Of a stretch of DNA of 19,156 nt, positions 13,333 through 19,156 are shown piece after piece (position 1 is the first letter of the stretch; each line of letters begins with the position of its first letter). The position numbers and the translations under genes were made by a program. Where the stretch lies: positions 1-19,156 of the forward strand of contig JBQTIQ010000047.1 of assembly GCA_052387955.1 (NCBI GenBank), in the 5' to 3' direction. A model generated the notes under the pieces. That model made no database searches, had not been told where the DNA came from, and worked only from the letters and a program-made list of their open reading frames with translations. The DNA is from JBQTIQ01 sp052387955 (GTDB lineage: Bacteria; Actinomycetota; Acidimicrobiia; Acidimicrobiales; JACDCH01).

Positions 13333-14340
13333 TCACGACACCTTGACCTTCTCGAGGGCGGCGCGGGCAGTGCCGGGGTCGACGCCGGCCACGACCTCGA
13401 CGCCGGCGGGCCCGTCGAGGGCGAACGTGAGCCCTTCGATCGCCTTCTTGTCCCGGGCCATCAGCACCACCAGTTCGTCGGGGTCGCTGCCCGGGGGCAG
13501 CGTGGTGGCTAGGTCGTAGCCCGACACGACCTCCCGGTGACGGCCGACCCGACCGTCGTCGATACGGCCCATCGACCGGGCCAGCTCGGCCGCGTAGACG
13601 AGGCCGACCCCGACCGCCTCGCCGTGGCGCAGGTCGTAGTGGCCGGCGGTCTCGAGGGCGTGGGCCAGCGTATGGCCGTAGTTGAGCAGGGCCCGCCGGC
13701 CCCCCTCGCGCTGGTCGGATGCCACCACGTCGGCCTTGATGGCGACGCAGCGGGCGATGCGGTCCACCTCGTCGAGGGCGCCGAGGTCGTCGCCGGTGAG
13801 GAAGTGGTACTTGGCCACCTCCCCCCACCCGCTGCGCAGCTCCCGGGCCGGCAAGGTGGCGAGGGCGTCGACGTCGCAGAGCACGGCGGCGGGCTGCCAG
13901 AAGGCACCGACCAGGTTCTTGCCCTCGGGCAGGTTCACGCCGGTCTTGCCTCCGATGGCGGCGTCCACCATACCCAGCAGGGTGGTCGGGACGTGCACCA
14001 CCGCCACGCCCCGGTGGTACACGGCGGCGGCGAAGCCGGCGACGTCGGTGACCACGCCGCCTCCGACGGCGACCACCACGTCGGCCCGGGTGAGGCCCCA
14101 CTGGGCCCACTGCCGGCACAGGTCGTCCACGGTGCCGAGCGCCTTGGCCTCTTCGCCGTCACCCATGGTGAACACCCGGTGTTCGAGCCCGGGATCGACG
14201 ACGAGGCCGATGCCGGCCTGGGTGACGACAGCCGCCCGCCGGGCCGTGGCCGGCACCACGGCGCCCAGGCGGTGGCGGGCGCCGGCACCGATCACGACGT
14301 TGTAGGAGCGGTCGGCCAGGGCGACGGTGACGGTGATCAT
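13333..14340 (-). CDS. aroB: 3-dehydroquinate synthase
   Basis: Converts DAHP to 3-dehydroquinate using NAD+ and a divalent metal. 335 residues, somewhat shorter than the usual 350-370. Visible are the NAD-binding VGGGVVTDVAGFAAAVYHRG (92-111), PTTLLGMVDAAIGGKTGVN (118-136, with K132), and metal ligands E174 (GWGEVAKY), H223 (NYGHTLAHALE) and H239 (RHGEAV). The ATG at 14340 overlaps the aroK stop as ATGA, with GAGGG 9 nt upstream. The frame is open far beyond it into aroK, but that extension is not DHQS-like. It is translationally coupled to aroK. Confidence 0.97.
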   Translation of the reverse strand: MITVTVALADRSYNVVIGAGARHRLGAVVPATARRAAVVTQAGIGLVVDPGLEHRVFTMGDGEEAKALGTVDDLCRQWAQWGLTRADVVVAVGGGVVTDVAGFAAAVYHRGVAVVHVPTTLLGMVDAAIGGKTGVNLPEGKNLVGAFWQPAAVLCDVDALATLPARELRSGWGEVAKYHFLTGDDLGALDEVDRIARCVAIKADVVASDQREGGRRALLNYGHTLAHALETAGHYDLRHGEAVGVGLVYAAELARSMGRIDDGRVGRHREVVSGYDLATTLPPGSDPDELVVLMARDKKAIEGLTFALDGPAGVEVVAGVDPGTARAALEKVKVS

Positions 14341-14948
14341 TCGGTGAGGCCCTCGCGGGCACGCACCAGGGCCACGACTTGCCACGCCAGCACCGCCTTG
14401 GGCTTGGGCTCGGCCTCGTGGACGGGCTCGACGTCGACCACGACGTCGGCCACTTCCTCGTAGAAGCCCTGGCGCTCGGCCGCCAGGCGGGCCAGCACCG
14501 TCTCGGGGTCCCCGTCGAGCAGCGGCCGGCCCTCCTTCTTGGCCGTCCGGGTCGCGAGGAAGGCAGCGCCGGCCCGAAGCCAGACCACGAAGACATCGGG
14601 TCGTGACAGGAGCTCGCGGTTCTCCGCCGGCACCACCACGCCCCCGCCAGCGGCGATCACGGTCGGGTCGGCCCGGGCCAGGAGCTCGGCCAACACCGCC
14701 GACTCCATGGCCCGGAACACCGGCTCGCCATCCTCCTCGAAGACCTGGCGGACGGTACGACCGTGGTGTTCGGCGAGGGCCTCGTCGGCGTCGACGAAGG
14801 GCCGGCCGAGCCGGGCCGCCACCCGCCGGCCGACGGTCGTCTTGCCCGACCCCATAAGGCCGACGAGCACGATGTGCTCCCGGGCCCCCTGCGGCGGTGC
14901 CCCGCACCCCTCGCCGGCCGCCGAGCCGACGCTCACACGATCAGCCAT
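14337..14948 (-). CDS. aroK: Shikimate kinase
   Basis: Phosphorylates shikimate at the 3-OH with ATP. 203 residues: P-loop GLMGSGKTT (30-38), shikimate-binding D53/D55 (FVDADEAL) with R79 (FRAMES) and GGG (101-103), and the lid RPLL (141-144). The first 23 residues before the conserved HIVLVGLMG and the last 25 after the core are extra. The ATG at 14948 overlaps the aroC stop by 8 nt (ATGGCTGA) without a ribosome binding site, so it depends on coupling; a GTG at codon 5 is possible. Same operon as aroC and aroB. Confidence 0.95.
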   Translation of the reverse strand: MADRVSVGSAAGEGCGAPPQGAREHIVLVGLMGSGKTTVGRRVAARLGRPFVDADEALAEHHGRTVRQVFEEDGEPVFRAMESAVLAELLARADPTVIAAGGGVVVPAENRELLSRPDVFVVWLRAGAAFLATRTAKKEGRPLLDGDPETVLARLAAERQGFYEEVADVVVDVEPVHEAEPKPKAVLAWQVVALVRAREGLTE

Positions 14949-16116
14949 CGAGGGATGCGAGGTAAGCGGCGTGGTTCCGGCGGAACTCGTCGACGGTGTC
15001 GCCGCCGAACTTGCGCAGCGCCTCCTGGACCAGCACCAGGGCCACCATCGTCTCGGCCACCACGCCCATGGCGGGCACCGCGGTGACGTCGGTGCGCTCC
15101 TTGAAGCTGACCGTCTCCTCCTTGGTGAGGACGTCGACGGTCTTGAGCACCGGCCGGTTGAGGGTGGCCAGGGGCTTCATCGCGGCGCGGGCCACGAGCA
15201 CCTGGCCGGTAGAGATCCCGCCTTCGATACCACCGGCCCGGGTGCTGTCGCGACGGTAGGTCCCCGAGGCCGCGTCCCACCCGATCGGGTCGTGGGCCTG
15301 AGAACCGGGACGGCCCGCCACCTCGAAGCCGTCGCCGATCTCGACCGCCTTCACCGCCTGCACCGACATGAGCGCCTGGGCCAGCAGGCCGTCGAGCTTG
15401 CGGTCCCAGTGCACGTGGCTTCCGAGGCCCACCGGGACCCCGTAGGCGAGGACCTCGGCGACGCCGCCGAGCGAGTCGCCGTCGCGGGAGGCGGCCTTGA
15501 TCTCCTCGACCATCGCCTCTTCGGCGACCGGGTCGAAGCACCGCACCGGCGAGGCGTCCACCCGGTCGAGGTCGGCCGGCAACGGTCGCTCGACCGCCTT
15601 GGAGCGCACCGGGCCGAGGGCCACGACGTGGGAGATCACCTCGATGCCGAGATGGCGCAGGAGGCCCTTGGCCACCGCCCCGGCCGCCACCCGTGCCGCC
15701 GTCTCGCGGGCCGATGCCCGCTCCAGTACGTCTCGGGCATCACCGAAGCCGTACTTCTGCATGCCGGCGAGGTCGGCATGACCGGGCCGGGGTTGGGTGA
15801 GGGGTGCCCGGGTCGGGCCGTCCTCGGCCCGGGGCGACATCTCCTGCTGCCACTTGTCGGGACTGCGCTCCCATTCGGTGTTGGCGATCTCGATGGCGAC
15901 GGGCGATCCCAGGGTCCGGCCGTGGCGGACGCCTCCCACCAGCGTGAGCTCGTCCTGCTCGAAGCGCATGCGGGGGCCGCGCCCGTAGCCGAGACGGCGG
16001 CGGCCGAGCTCGACCTGGACCTCCTCGACCGTGAGCTGCAGCCCGGCCGGCAGGCCCTCGACGATCACGACCAGGACCGGGCCGTGGGACTCGCCGGCGG
16101 TGAGGAAGCGCAGCAT
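14941..16116 (-). CDS. aroC: Chorismate synthase
   Basis: Last shikimate step, converting EPSP to chorismate with reduced FMN. 391 residues, normal for the actinobacterial enzyme. Signature regions are the N-terminal GESHG (8-12), RPGHADLAGMQKYGF, DARDVLERASARETAARVAA, GDSLGG and NRPVLKTVDVLTKEE. ATG at 16116 has no Shine-Dalgarno sequence; a -10 box 8 nt upstream suggests a leaderless message. It heads aroC-aroK-aroB-aroQ. Confidence 0.97.
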   Translation of the reverse strand: MLRFLTAGESHGPVLVVIVEGLPAGLQLTVEEVQVELGRRRLGYGRGPRMRFEQDELTLVGGVRHGRTLGSPVAIEIANTEWERSPDKWQQEMSPRAEDGPTRAPLTQPRPGHADLAGMQKYGFGDARDVLERASARETAARVAAGAVAKGLLRHLGIEVISHVVALGPVRSKAVERPLPADLDRVDASPVRCFDPVAEEAMVEEIKAASRDGDSLGGVAEVLAYGVPVGLGSHVHWDRKLDGLLAQALMSVQAVKAVEIGDGFEVAGRPGSQAHDPIGWDAASGTYRRDSTRAGGIEGGISTGQVLVARAAMKPLATLNRPVLKTVDVLTKEETVSFKERTDVTAVPAMGVVAETMVALVLVQEALRKFGGDTVDEFRRNHAAYLASLDG

Positions 16117-16124
16117 CGTCGGCG

Positions 16125-16130
16125 ATCGTA
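16125..16130 (-). promoter_or_regulatory. -10 element for leaderless aroC
   Basis: TACGAT on the minus strand ends 8 nt before the aroC ATG. It fits the actinobacterial -10 pattern TANNNT, and its spacing puts the transcription start at or next to the A of ATG. A weak TTCGGG lies 17 nt further upstream. aroC lacks a Shine-Dalgarno sequence, as expected for a leaderless gene. Confidence 0.55.
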
Positions 16131-16171
16131 CCGGCGGGCCCGTCGGCCCCGAAGACCCGACGACCGAACGG

Positions 16172-16858
16172 TCACGCCAGGACGATGAGCACGGTCCCGG
16201 CAGCCAGGGCGGGGCCGAAGGCGAAAGGCTTCTTCAGCCCGAGGCGCATGACCACGCCGGCCACGATGAACACGACGCAGCCGATCAGGAGGGCGACGAA
16301 CACCCGGTTCACGGCGTCGAGGTTGCCGGTCGAGGTCCAGCCCAGGTACAGCCCCATGATCGGCGCCAGCTTCACGTCCCCGAACCCCATGCCCGCCGGC
16401 GACACCAGGTGGACCAGCATCAGGGGCAGGAAGAAGGCAGCCATGCCCACCAGGGCGCGCACGACGAGGTCGACCGCCGTCCCCGTGCTCGGCGCGACGA
16501 CGTAGGAGCAGACCGGGATGACCAGCAGGGCCGCCGCGGTGGCGGGGAAGGTCAGCCGGTCGGGGATGCGCTGCACCCGCAGGTCGATGACCGAGGCGAC
16601 CAGCAACGTCGTGAACAACACCAGCAGGGCCACCACCAGGAACCACGAACCGAACCGGGCCGCGGCCAGGCCCCACAGGGCGGCGTTGAGGGCCCCGACG
16701 GCCGCCCACCAGCGGGGCCAGGCGCCGCGGTCGTCGAGGTAGGACCGCAACCGGGCGCGGACCGGGCGCTTGTCGGGGATGGCCTCGATGGCCGCCACCA
16801 GCAGCGGGGAAGCCAGGAAGCCGAGCACGGCGAAGCCGACGGTCCAGGGTGCGGTCAC
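16172..16858 (-). CDS. A24-type prepilin peptidase
   Basis: Integral membrane aspartyl protease that trims type IV pilin-like leader peptides. 228 residues with about seven hydrophobic segments. The catalytic aspartates are D92 (SVIDLRVQRIPD) and D161 (GMGFGDVKL, the GxGD motif). The N-terminal region lacks the CxxC pairs of bifunctional PilD methylases, but this is common in actinobacterial versions. GTG at 16858 has no clear ribosome binding site. No pilin gene lies in the window, so its substrate is elsewhere. A prepilin peptidase next to aroE and aroC is also known in mycobacteria, so the location is not a sign of recent transfer. Confidence 0.9.
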   Translation of the reverse strand: MTAPWTVGFAVLGFLASPLLVAAIEAIPDKRPVRARLRSYLDDRGAWPRWWAAVGALNAALWGLAAARFGSWFLVVALLVLFTTLLVASVIDLRVQRIPDRLTFPATAAALLVIPVCSYVVAPSTGTAVDLVVRALVGMAAFFLPLMLVHLVSPAGMGFGDVKLAPIMGLYLGWTSTGNLDAVNRVFVALLIGCVVFIVAGVVMRLGLKKPFAFGPALAAGTVLIVLA

Positions 16859-16928
16859 TGGTGCACCATCGCTTGTGATCCCCCCGGGTGACCGGTCGAC
16901 CGGGCGAGCGCCAGCGACGGCCGGCGAG

Positions 16929-17894
16929 CTACCGGGCCGACGACAGGAACCGCAGCAGCAGGCCCCGGTTCAGGCGGCCACCGTGGTCGTCGGTCACTTC
17001 GGCCAGCGCCGCCTCCCGCTCGACGTCGGTGGTGGCCGCAGCGGCCGCAGCCACCGCCCGCGCCGCCTCCGGGCTGAGGCTGGCGAGCTGGCGGGCCACG
17101 TCGTCGGCCTCGTAGTCGTCGGCATCGTCGTCGTCGTCCGTGCCCGCCGGTCCGGTGTCGGGCGCCGTCGACAGGGCGGGATCGTCGTCGTACTCGTCGC
17201 CGTCGTCGTAGCCGTCGTCGACCCGGCGCTCGTAGTACCGAGGCTCGTAGGCGTCGGCGTCGGCATCGTCCTCGAGGACGGCCCCCGGCGAGGGACCGTC
17301 ATCCTCGGGTGCCCTCGGACCGGGCCAGCCGGCGGCGGTACCCGCTGGTACCGGCCCGAGGTCCACCAGGCCCAGCTCGACCAGTTCTTTCACCCCGCGG
17401 CAGGCCGCCACCTCGCCGAGATCGAGGGCGTCGCCGATGGCGGCCACGGTGGCGCCGCCACCGATGCAGGCCAGGACGCGCCACTGGTCGGCGTCGACGG
17501 TGACGTCGGCGACGGCGAGCTCGGACGCCATCGTCACCCACGAGCCGAGCGAGGGCACGACCGCCTCGATGGCACGCCACTCCTCCAGCTCGACCTCGGC
17601 CTGGGCCAGCAGGCCTTCGACGGCGACAGCGGCGGCCGGCGCCGGCGACATGGCCCCGGGCTCGAAGGAGAACGACCCGCTCTCGTTCCTCAACAGCTCG
17701 AACATCACCGCCGCCGACCCGGCGCCAGCCCCCGCGCCAGGAGCCCAGGCACCGACCACGGCCCCACCCTCGAGCCAGACCTCGCCCGAACCGTGGTCGC
17801 CTTCGACGGCGAGGCGGCCCGACTTGTTGGTCGACGCCAGCAGCCTCAGGACGTCGGGAAGGGCGAACGTGTCGAGGGTCCCTTGCAGCGCCAT
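16929..17894 (-). CDS. DUF4388 domain protein with acidic linker
   Basis: 321 residues, cytoplasmic. Residues 1-50 (LQGTLDTFALPDVLRLLAST, KSGRLAV, GEVWLEGGAVVGAW) match the DUF4388/PatA N-terminal-type domain seen in bacterial signalling and gliding/pilus regulators. Residues 136-180 look like a winged-helix unit (VLACIGGGATVAAIGDALDL, CRGVKELVELGLVDLG). Residues 197-265 are an Asp/Tyr-rich, probably disordered linker, and 270-321 a helical tail ending in LLLRFLSSAR. ATG at 17894 has GGGGAGG 6 nt upstream; the longer open frame to 18170 is an artefact over aroE. Being next to the prepilin peptidase, it could regulate a pilus-like system, but this is inference. Confidence 0.87.
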   Translation of the reverse strand: MALQGTLDTFALPDVLRLLASTNKSGRLAVEGDHGSGEVWLEGGAVVGAWAPGAGAGAGSAAVMFELLRNESGSFSFEPGAMSPAPAAAVAVEGLLAQAEVELEEWRAIEAVVPSLGSWVTMASELAVADVTVDADQWRVLACIGGGATVAAIGDALDLGEVAACRGVKELVELGLVDLGPVPAGTAAGWPGPRAPEDDGPSPGAVLEDDADADAYEPRYYERRVDDGYDDGDEYDDDPALSTAPDTGPAGTDDDDDADDYEADDVARQLASLSPEAARAVAAAAAATTDVEREAALAEVTDDHGGRLNRGLLLRFLSSAR

Positions 17895-17961
17895 GGCGGA
17901 CCTCCCCTGGTGGTAACGGACAGCGGCTCGGGCCGTCGAGCGGCCCGTCTCCATCGGCGGC

Positions 17962-18858
17962 TCATGGGCGTTCTTTACTGCTCCCCCGCCCCGAGGCCGA
18001 AGCGGCGGGACCAGCATCGACGGTCCCGTCCGTATCCTGCCCGAAGGAGGCGGCCCGGGCGGCCTCGGCCATTGTCTCGAGGGGCGGCTCGTCCCCGGTC
18101 CACAGCCGGTAGCTGTGGGCCGCCTGGTGCACGAGCATCCCGAGGCCCCCGATGGCGGTGGCGCCGGCAACGCGAGCCCCCGCCACCAGGGGGGTGACTT
18201 CGGGGTGATAGATGAGGTCGGCGATCACCTGACCGGCGCGCAGCCGGGTGACGTCGAAGGGCAGGGTGAGCCCGTCCATGCCCACCGAGGTGGCGTTGAC
18301 GACCAGGTCGGCGTCGGCGACCTGGTCGAGGCGGGCGAGCCGTCCCACCGGTCCCGCCAGCGCCGCCGCCTCCTGGCCTCGGGCGGCGGTGCGGTTGGCC
18401 ACGCCGACCTCGGCGGCCCCGGCCCGGGCCAGCGCCAGCACCACGGCCCGGGCCGCTCCACCGGCGCCGACCACCAGGCAGCGACGGCCGGCAGGGTCGA
18501 AGCCGGCGTCGGACCGCAGGGCGTCGACGAACCCCGCCCCGTCGGTGTTCTCCCCCACCAGGGCCCCGTCCCGGGGCACCACACAGTTCACCGCCCCCAG
18601 TGCGGCGGCGTCAGCCGAGCACCGGTCGACGAGCCGGGCCACGGCGTCCTTGTGGGGCATGGTCACCGACAGGCCGGCGAGACCGAGGGCGCGCACGGCG
18701 TCGAGCGCTCCGCCGGCGCCACCCGGGGCCACCTCGAACGCGCAGTAGGCCCAGTCCAGGCCAGCCGCCCCGAACGCGGCATTGAAGATCGCCGGCGAAC
18801 GCGAATGCCGCACCGGTGAGCCGATCACCCCCGCCAACCGCGTAGCCCCAGTGATCAC
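17962..18858 (-). CDS. aroE: Shikimate dehydrogenase
   Basis: Reduces 3-dehydroshikimate with NADPH. 298 residues. Shikimate-binding SPVRHSRSP near the start, catalytic Lys in TMPHKDAVARLVD, NTDGAGF, Rossmann loop VVGAGGAARAV, NRT for NADP phosphate contact and NATSVGM are all visible. The C-terminal tail of about 30 residues is Gly/Ser/Ala rich and non-conserved. I chose GTG at 18858, which gives VITGATRLAGVIGSP; no clear ribosome binding site. Just upstream, 18872-18896 repeats this 5' end out of frame. It lies 67 nt before the DUF4388 gene in the same direction. Identification is certain, the start less so. Confidence 0.93.
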   Translation of the reverse strand: MITGATRLAGVIGSPVRHSRSPAIFNAAFGAAGLDWAYCAFEVAPGGAGGALDAVRALGLAGLSVTMPHKDAVARLVDRCSADAAALGAVNCVVPRDGALVGENTDGAGFVDALRSDAGFDPAGRRCLVVGAGGAARAVVLALARAGAAEVGVANRTAARGQEAAALAGPVGRLARLDQVADADLVVNATSVGMDGLTLPFDVTRLRAGQVIADLIYHPEVTPLVAGARVAGATAIGGLGMLVHQAAHSYRLWTGDEPPLETMAEAARAASFGQDTDGTVDAGPAASASGRGSSKERP

Positions 18859-18896
18859 GAAGGCGAGGCCACCAGCCGGGTAGCCCCGGTGATCAC
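18834..18896 (-). repeat. Tandem partial duplication of the aroE 5' end
   Basis: On the minus strand, 25 nt starting with the aroE GTG (18858) recur 38 nt upstream, starting at a GTG at 18896, with three mismatches. Both would encode VITGATRL, but the 38-nt offset puts the upstream copy out of frame and it stops after 13 codons. This resembles an old tandem duplication or an insertion footprint beside the structured repeat. Confidence 0.65.
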
Positions 18897-18906
18897 GACG
18901 GCGAAC

Positions 18907-19032
18907 CGCTAGATCTGCTCGGTCCCGAGAAGGCTTGACGTTGTGACAAGTCCCAGGACCGAGCAGATGCCGACCGAGCGACCGCCAGGGAGCCGGGCGG
19001 CGATGGGGGCCGGGGGGGCGCCGCCCCCCCCC
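18907..19032 (-). repeat. About 123-nt structured repeat, copy 2 (inverted)
   Basis: Reverse-complement match to 9379-9501, with about eight substitutions plus homopolymer length differences. The 13-bp arms (18913-18925 and 18956-18968), the 30-nt loop length and the G7/C7 hairpin are all retained. Differences fall in the loop, linker and homopolymers, and those in the inner stem keep wobble pairing. It lies upstream of aroE, close to the window end. Confidence 0.85.
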
Positions 19033-19156
19033 TACCAGTCCAGCCCAAGACGGCGGGCCCCCCGCCCGCGGCCGGGAACGCGCCGCCGCCCGGGGGGGGG
19101 GGGGGCCCCCCCCCAAACCCCCCGAGGGGGGCCTGGCCCCCCCGCGGCCAACGGCC
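19033..19156. other. Low-complexity G/C homopolymer end, no gene
   Basis: The last 124 nt contain runs of 10 or more G or C and no credible coding. A fragment GCGGCCGGGAACGC (about 19068-19081) resembles the 23-nt core of the about 60-nt dispersed repeat with one G missing. This looks like a degraded assembly end and should not be read as biology without checking. Confidence 0.6.

Noticed and set aside
13333..14907. 524-codon form of aroB reaching into aroK
   Set aside because: The extra N-terminus is aroK read in another frame; the ATGA overlap and GAGGG site mark the true aroB start at 14340.
16031..16891. Plus-strand open frame of 286 codons
   Set aside because: Antisense to the prepilin peptidase, which has both catalytic aspartates; the shadow is His/Gln/Asp rich.

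Overview
The window is a very GC-rich, gene-dense stretch of chromosome. It carries housekeeping genes in an order typical of Actinobacteria: aroE, a DUF4388 gene, a prepilin peptidase, aroC-aroK-aroB-aroQ, an M24 peptidase, efp, nusB, and then pyrR-pyrB-pyrC. GTG and TTG starts, stop/start overlaps, a possibly leaderless aroC, Tat-exported proteins and a PASTA-less Ser/Thr kinase all fit an actinobacterium. My guess is an Acidimicrobiia-like lineage, but that is inference. Both ends look problematic: the left end cuts pyrC, and the right end dissolves into G and C homopolymers next to a repeat.

Layout from left to right: (1) 1-2065, minus strand: the pyrimidine operon pyrR-pyrB-pyrC(partial), with a recognisable PyrR-binding leader. 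(2) 2154-7576: a signalling and cell-surface block. It holds an FHA-HTH regulator (-), a small secreted calcium-loop protein (+), a membrane Ser/Thr kinase (-) overlapping a three-TM protein (-), and a Thr-rich surface protein (+). (3) 7577-9372: two overlapping genes for Tat-exported ferritin-like proteins (+). (4) 9379-9584: a structured repeat and terminators. (5) 9585-18858, minus strand: one long convergent run of aroE, DUF4388, prepilin peptidase, aroC, aroK, aroB, aroQ, peptidase, efp, nusB, HAD hydrolase and GNAT acetyltransferase. Many of these genes overlap by 1-20 nt. (6) 18859-19156: a partial duplication of the aroE 5' end, the second copy of the structured repeat in inverted orientation, and low-complexity sequence.

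How the genes work together: the aro genes supply six steps (3-dehydroquinate synthesis through chorismate, lacking only DAHP synthase and EPSP synthase here). efp and nusB serve translation and transcription. The pyr genes start UMP synthesis and are probably self-regulated by PyrR on their own leader RNA. In streptomycetes nusB lies close to pyrR (from memory). Here about 8.5 kb of accessory genes lies between them, and this insert holds most of the unusual biology.

The most interesting observations are: a PyrR RNA-binding loop placed against the pyrR Shine-Dalgarno sequence, with a terminator-like hairpin inside the first codons; a kinase whose C-terminal ectodomain-plus-TM module appears duplicated as the neighbouring stand-alone protein; two families of dispersed structured repeats (about 123 nt and about 60 nt); and a pyrC fragment whose metal-binding motif is replaced by G/C-rich codons without a frameshift.
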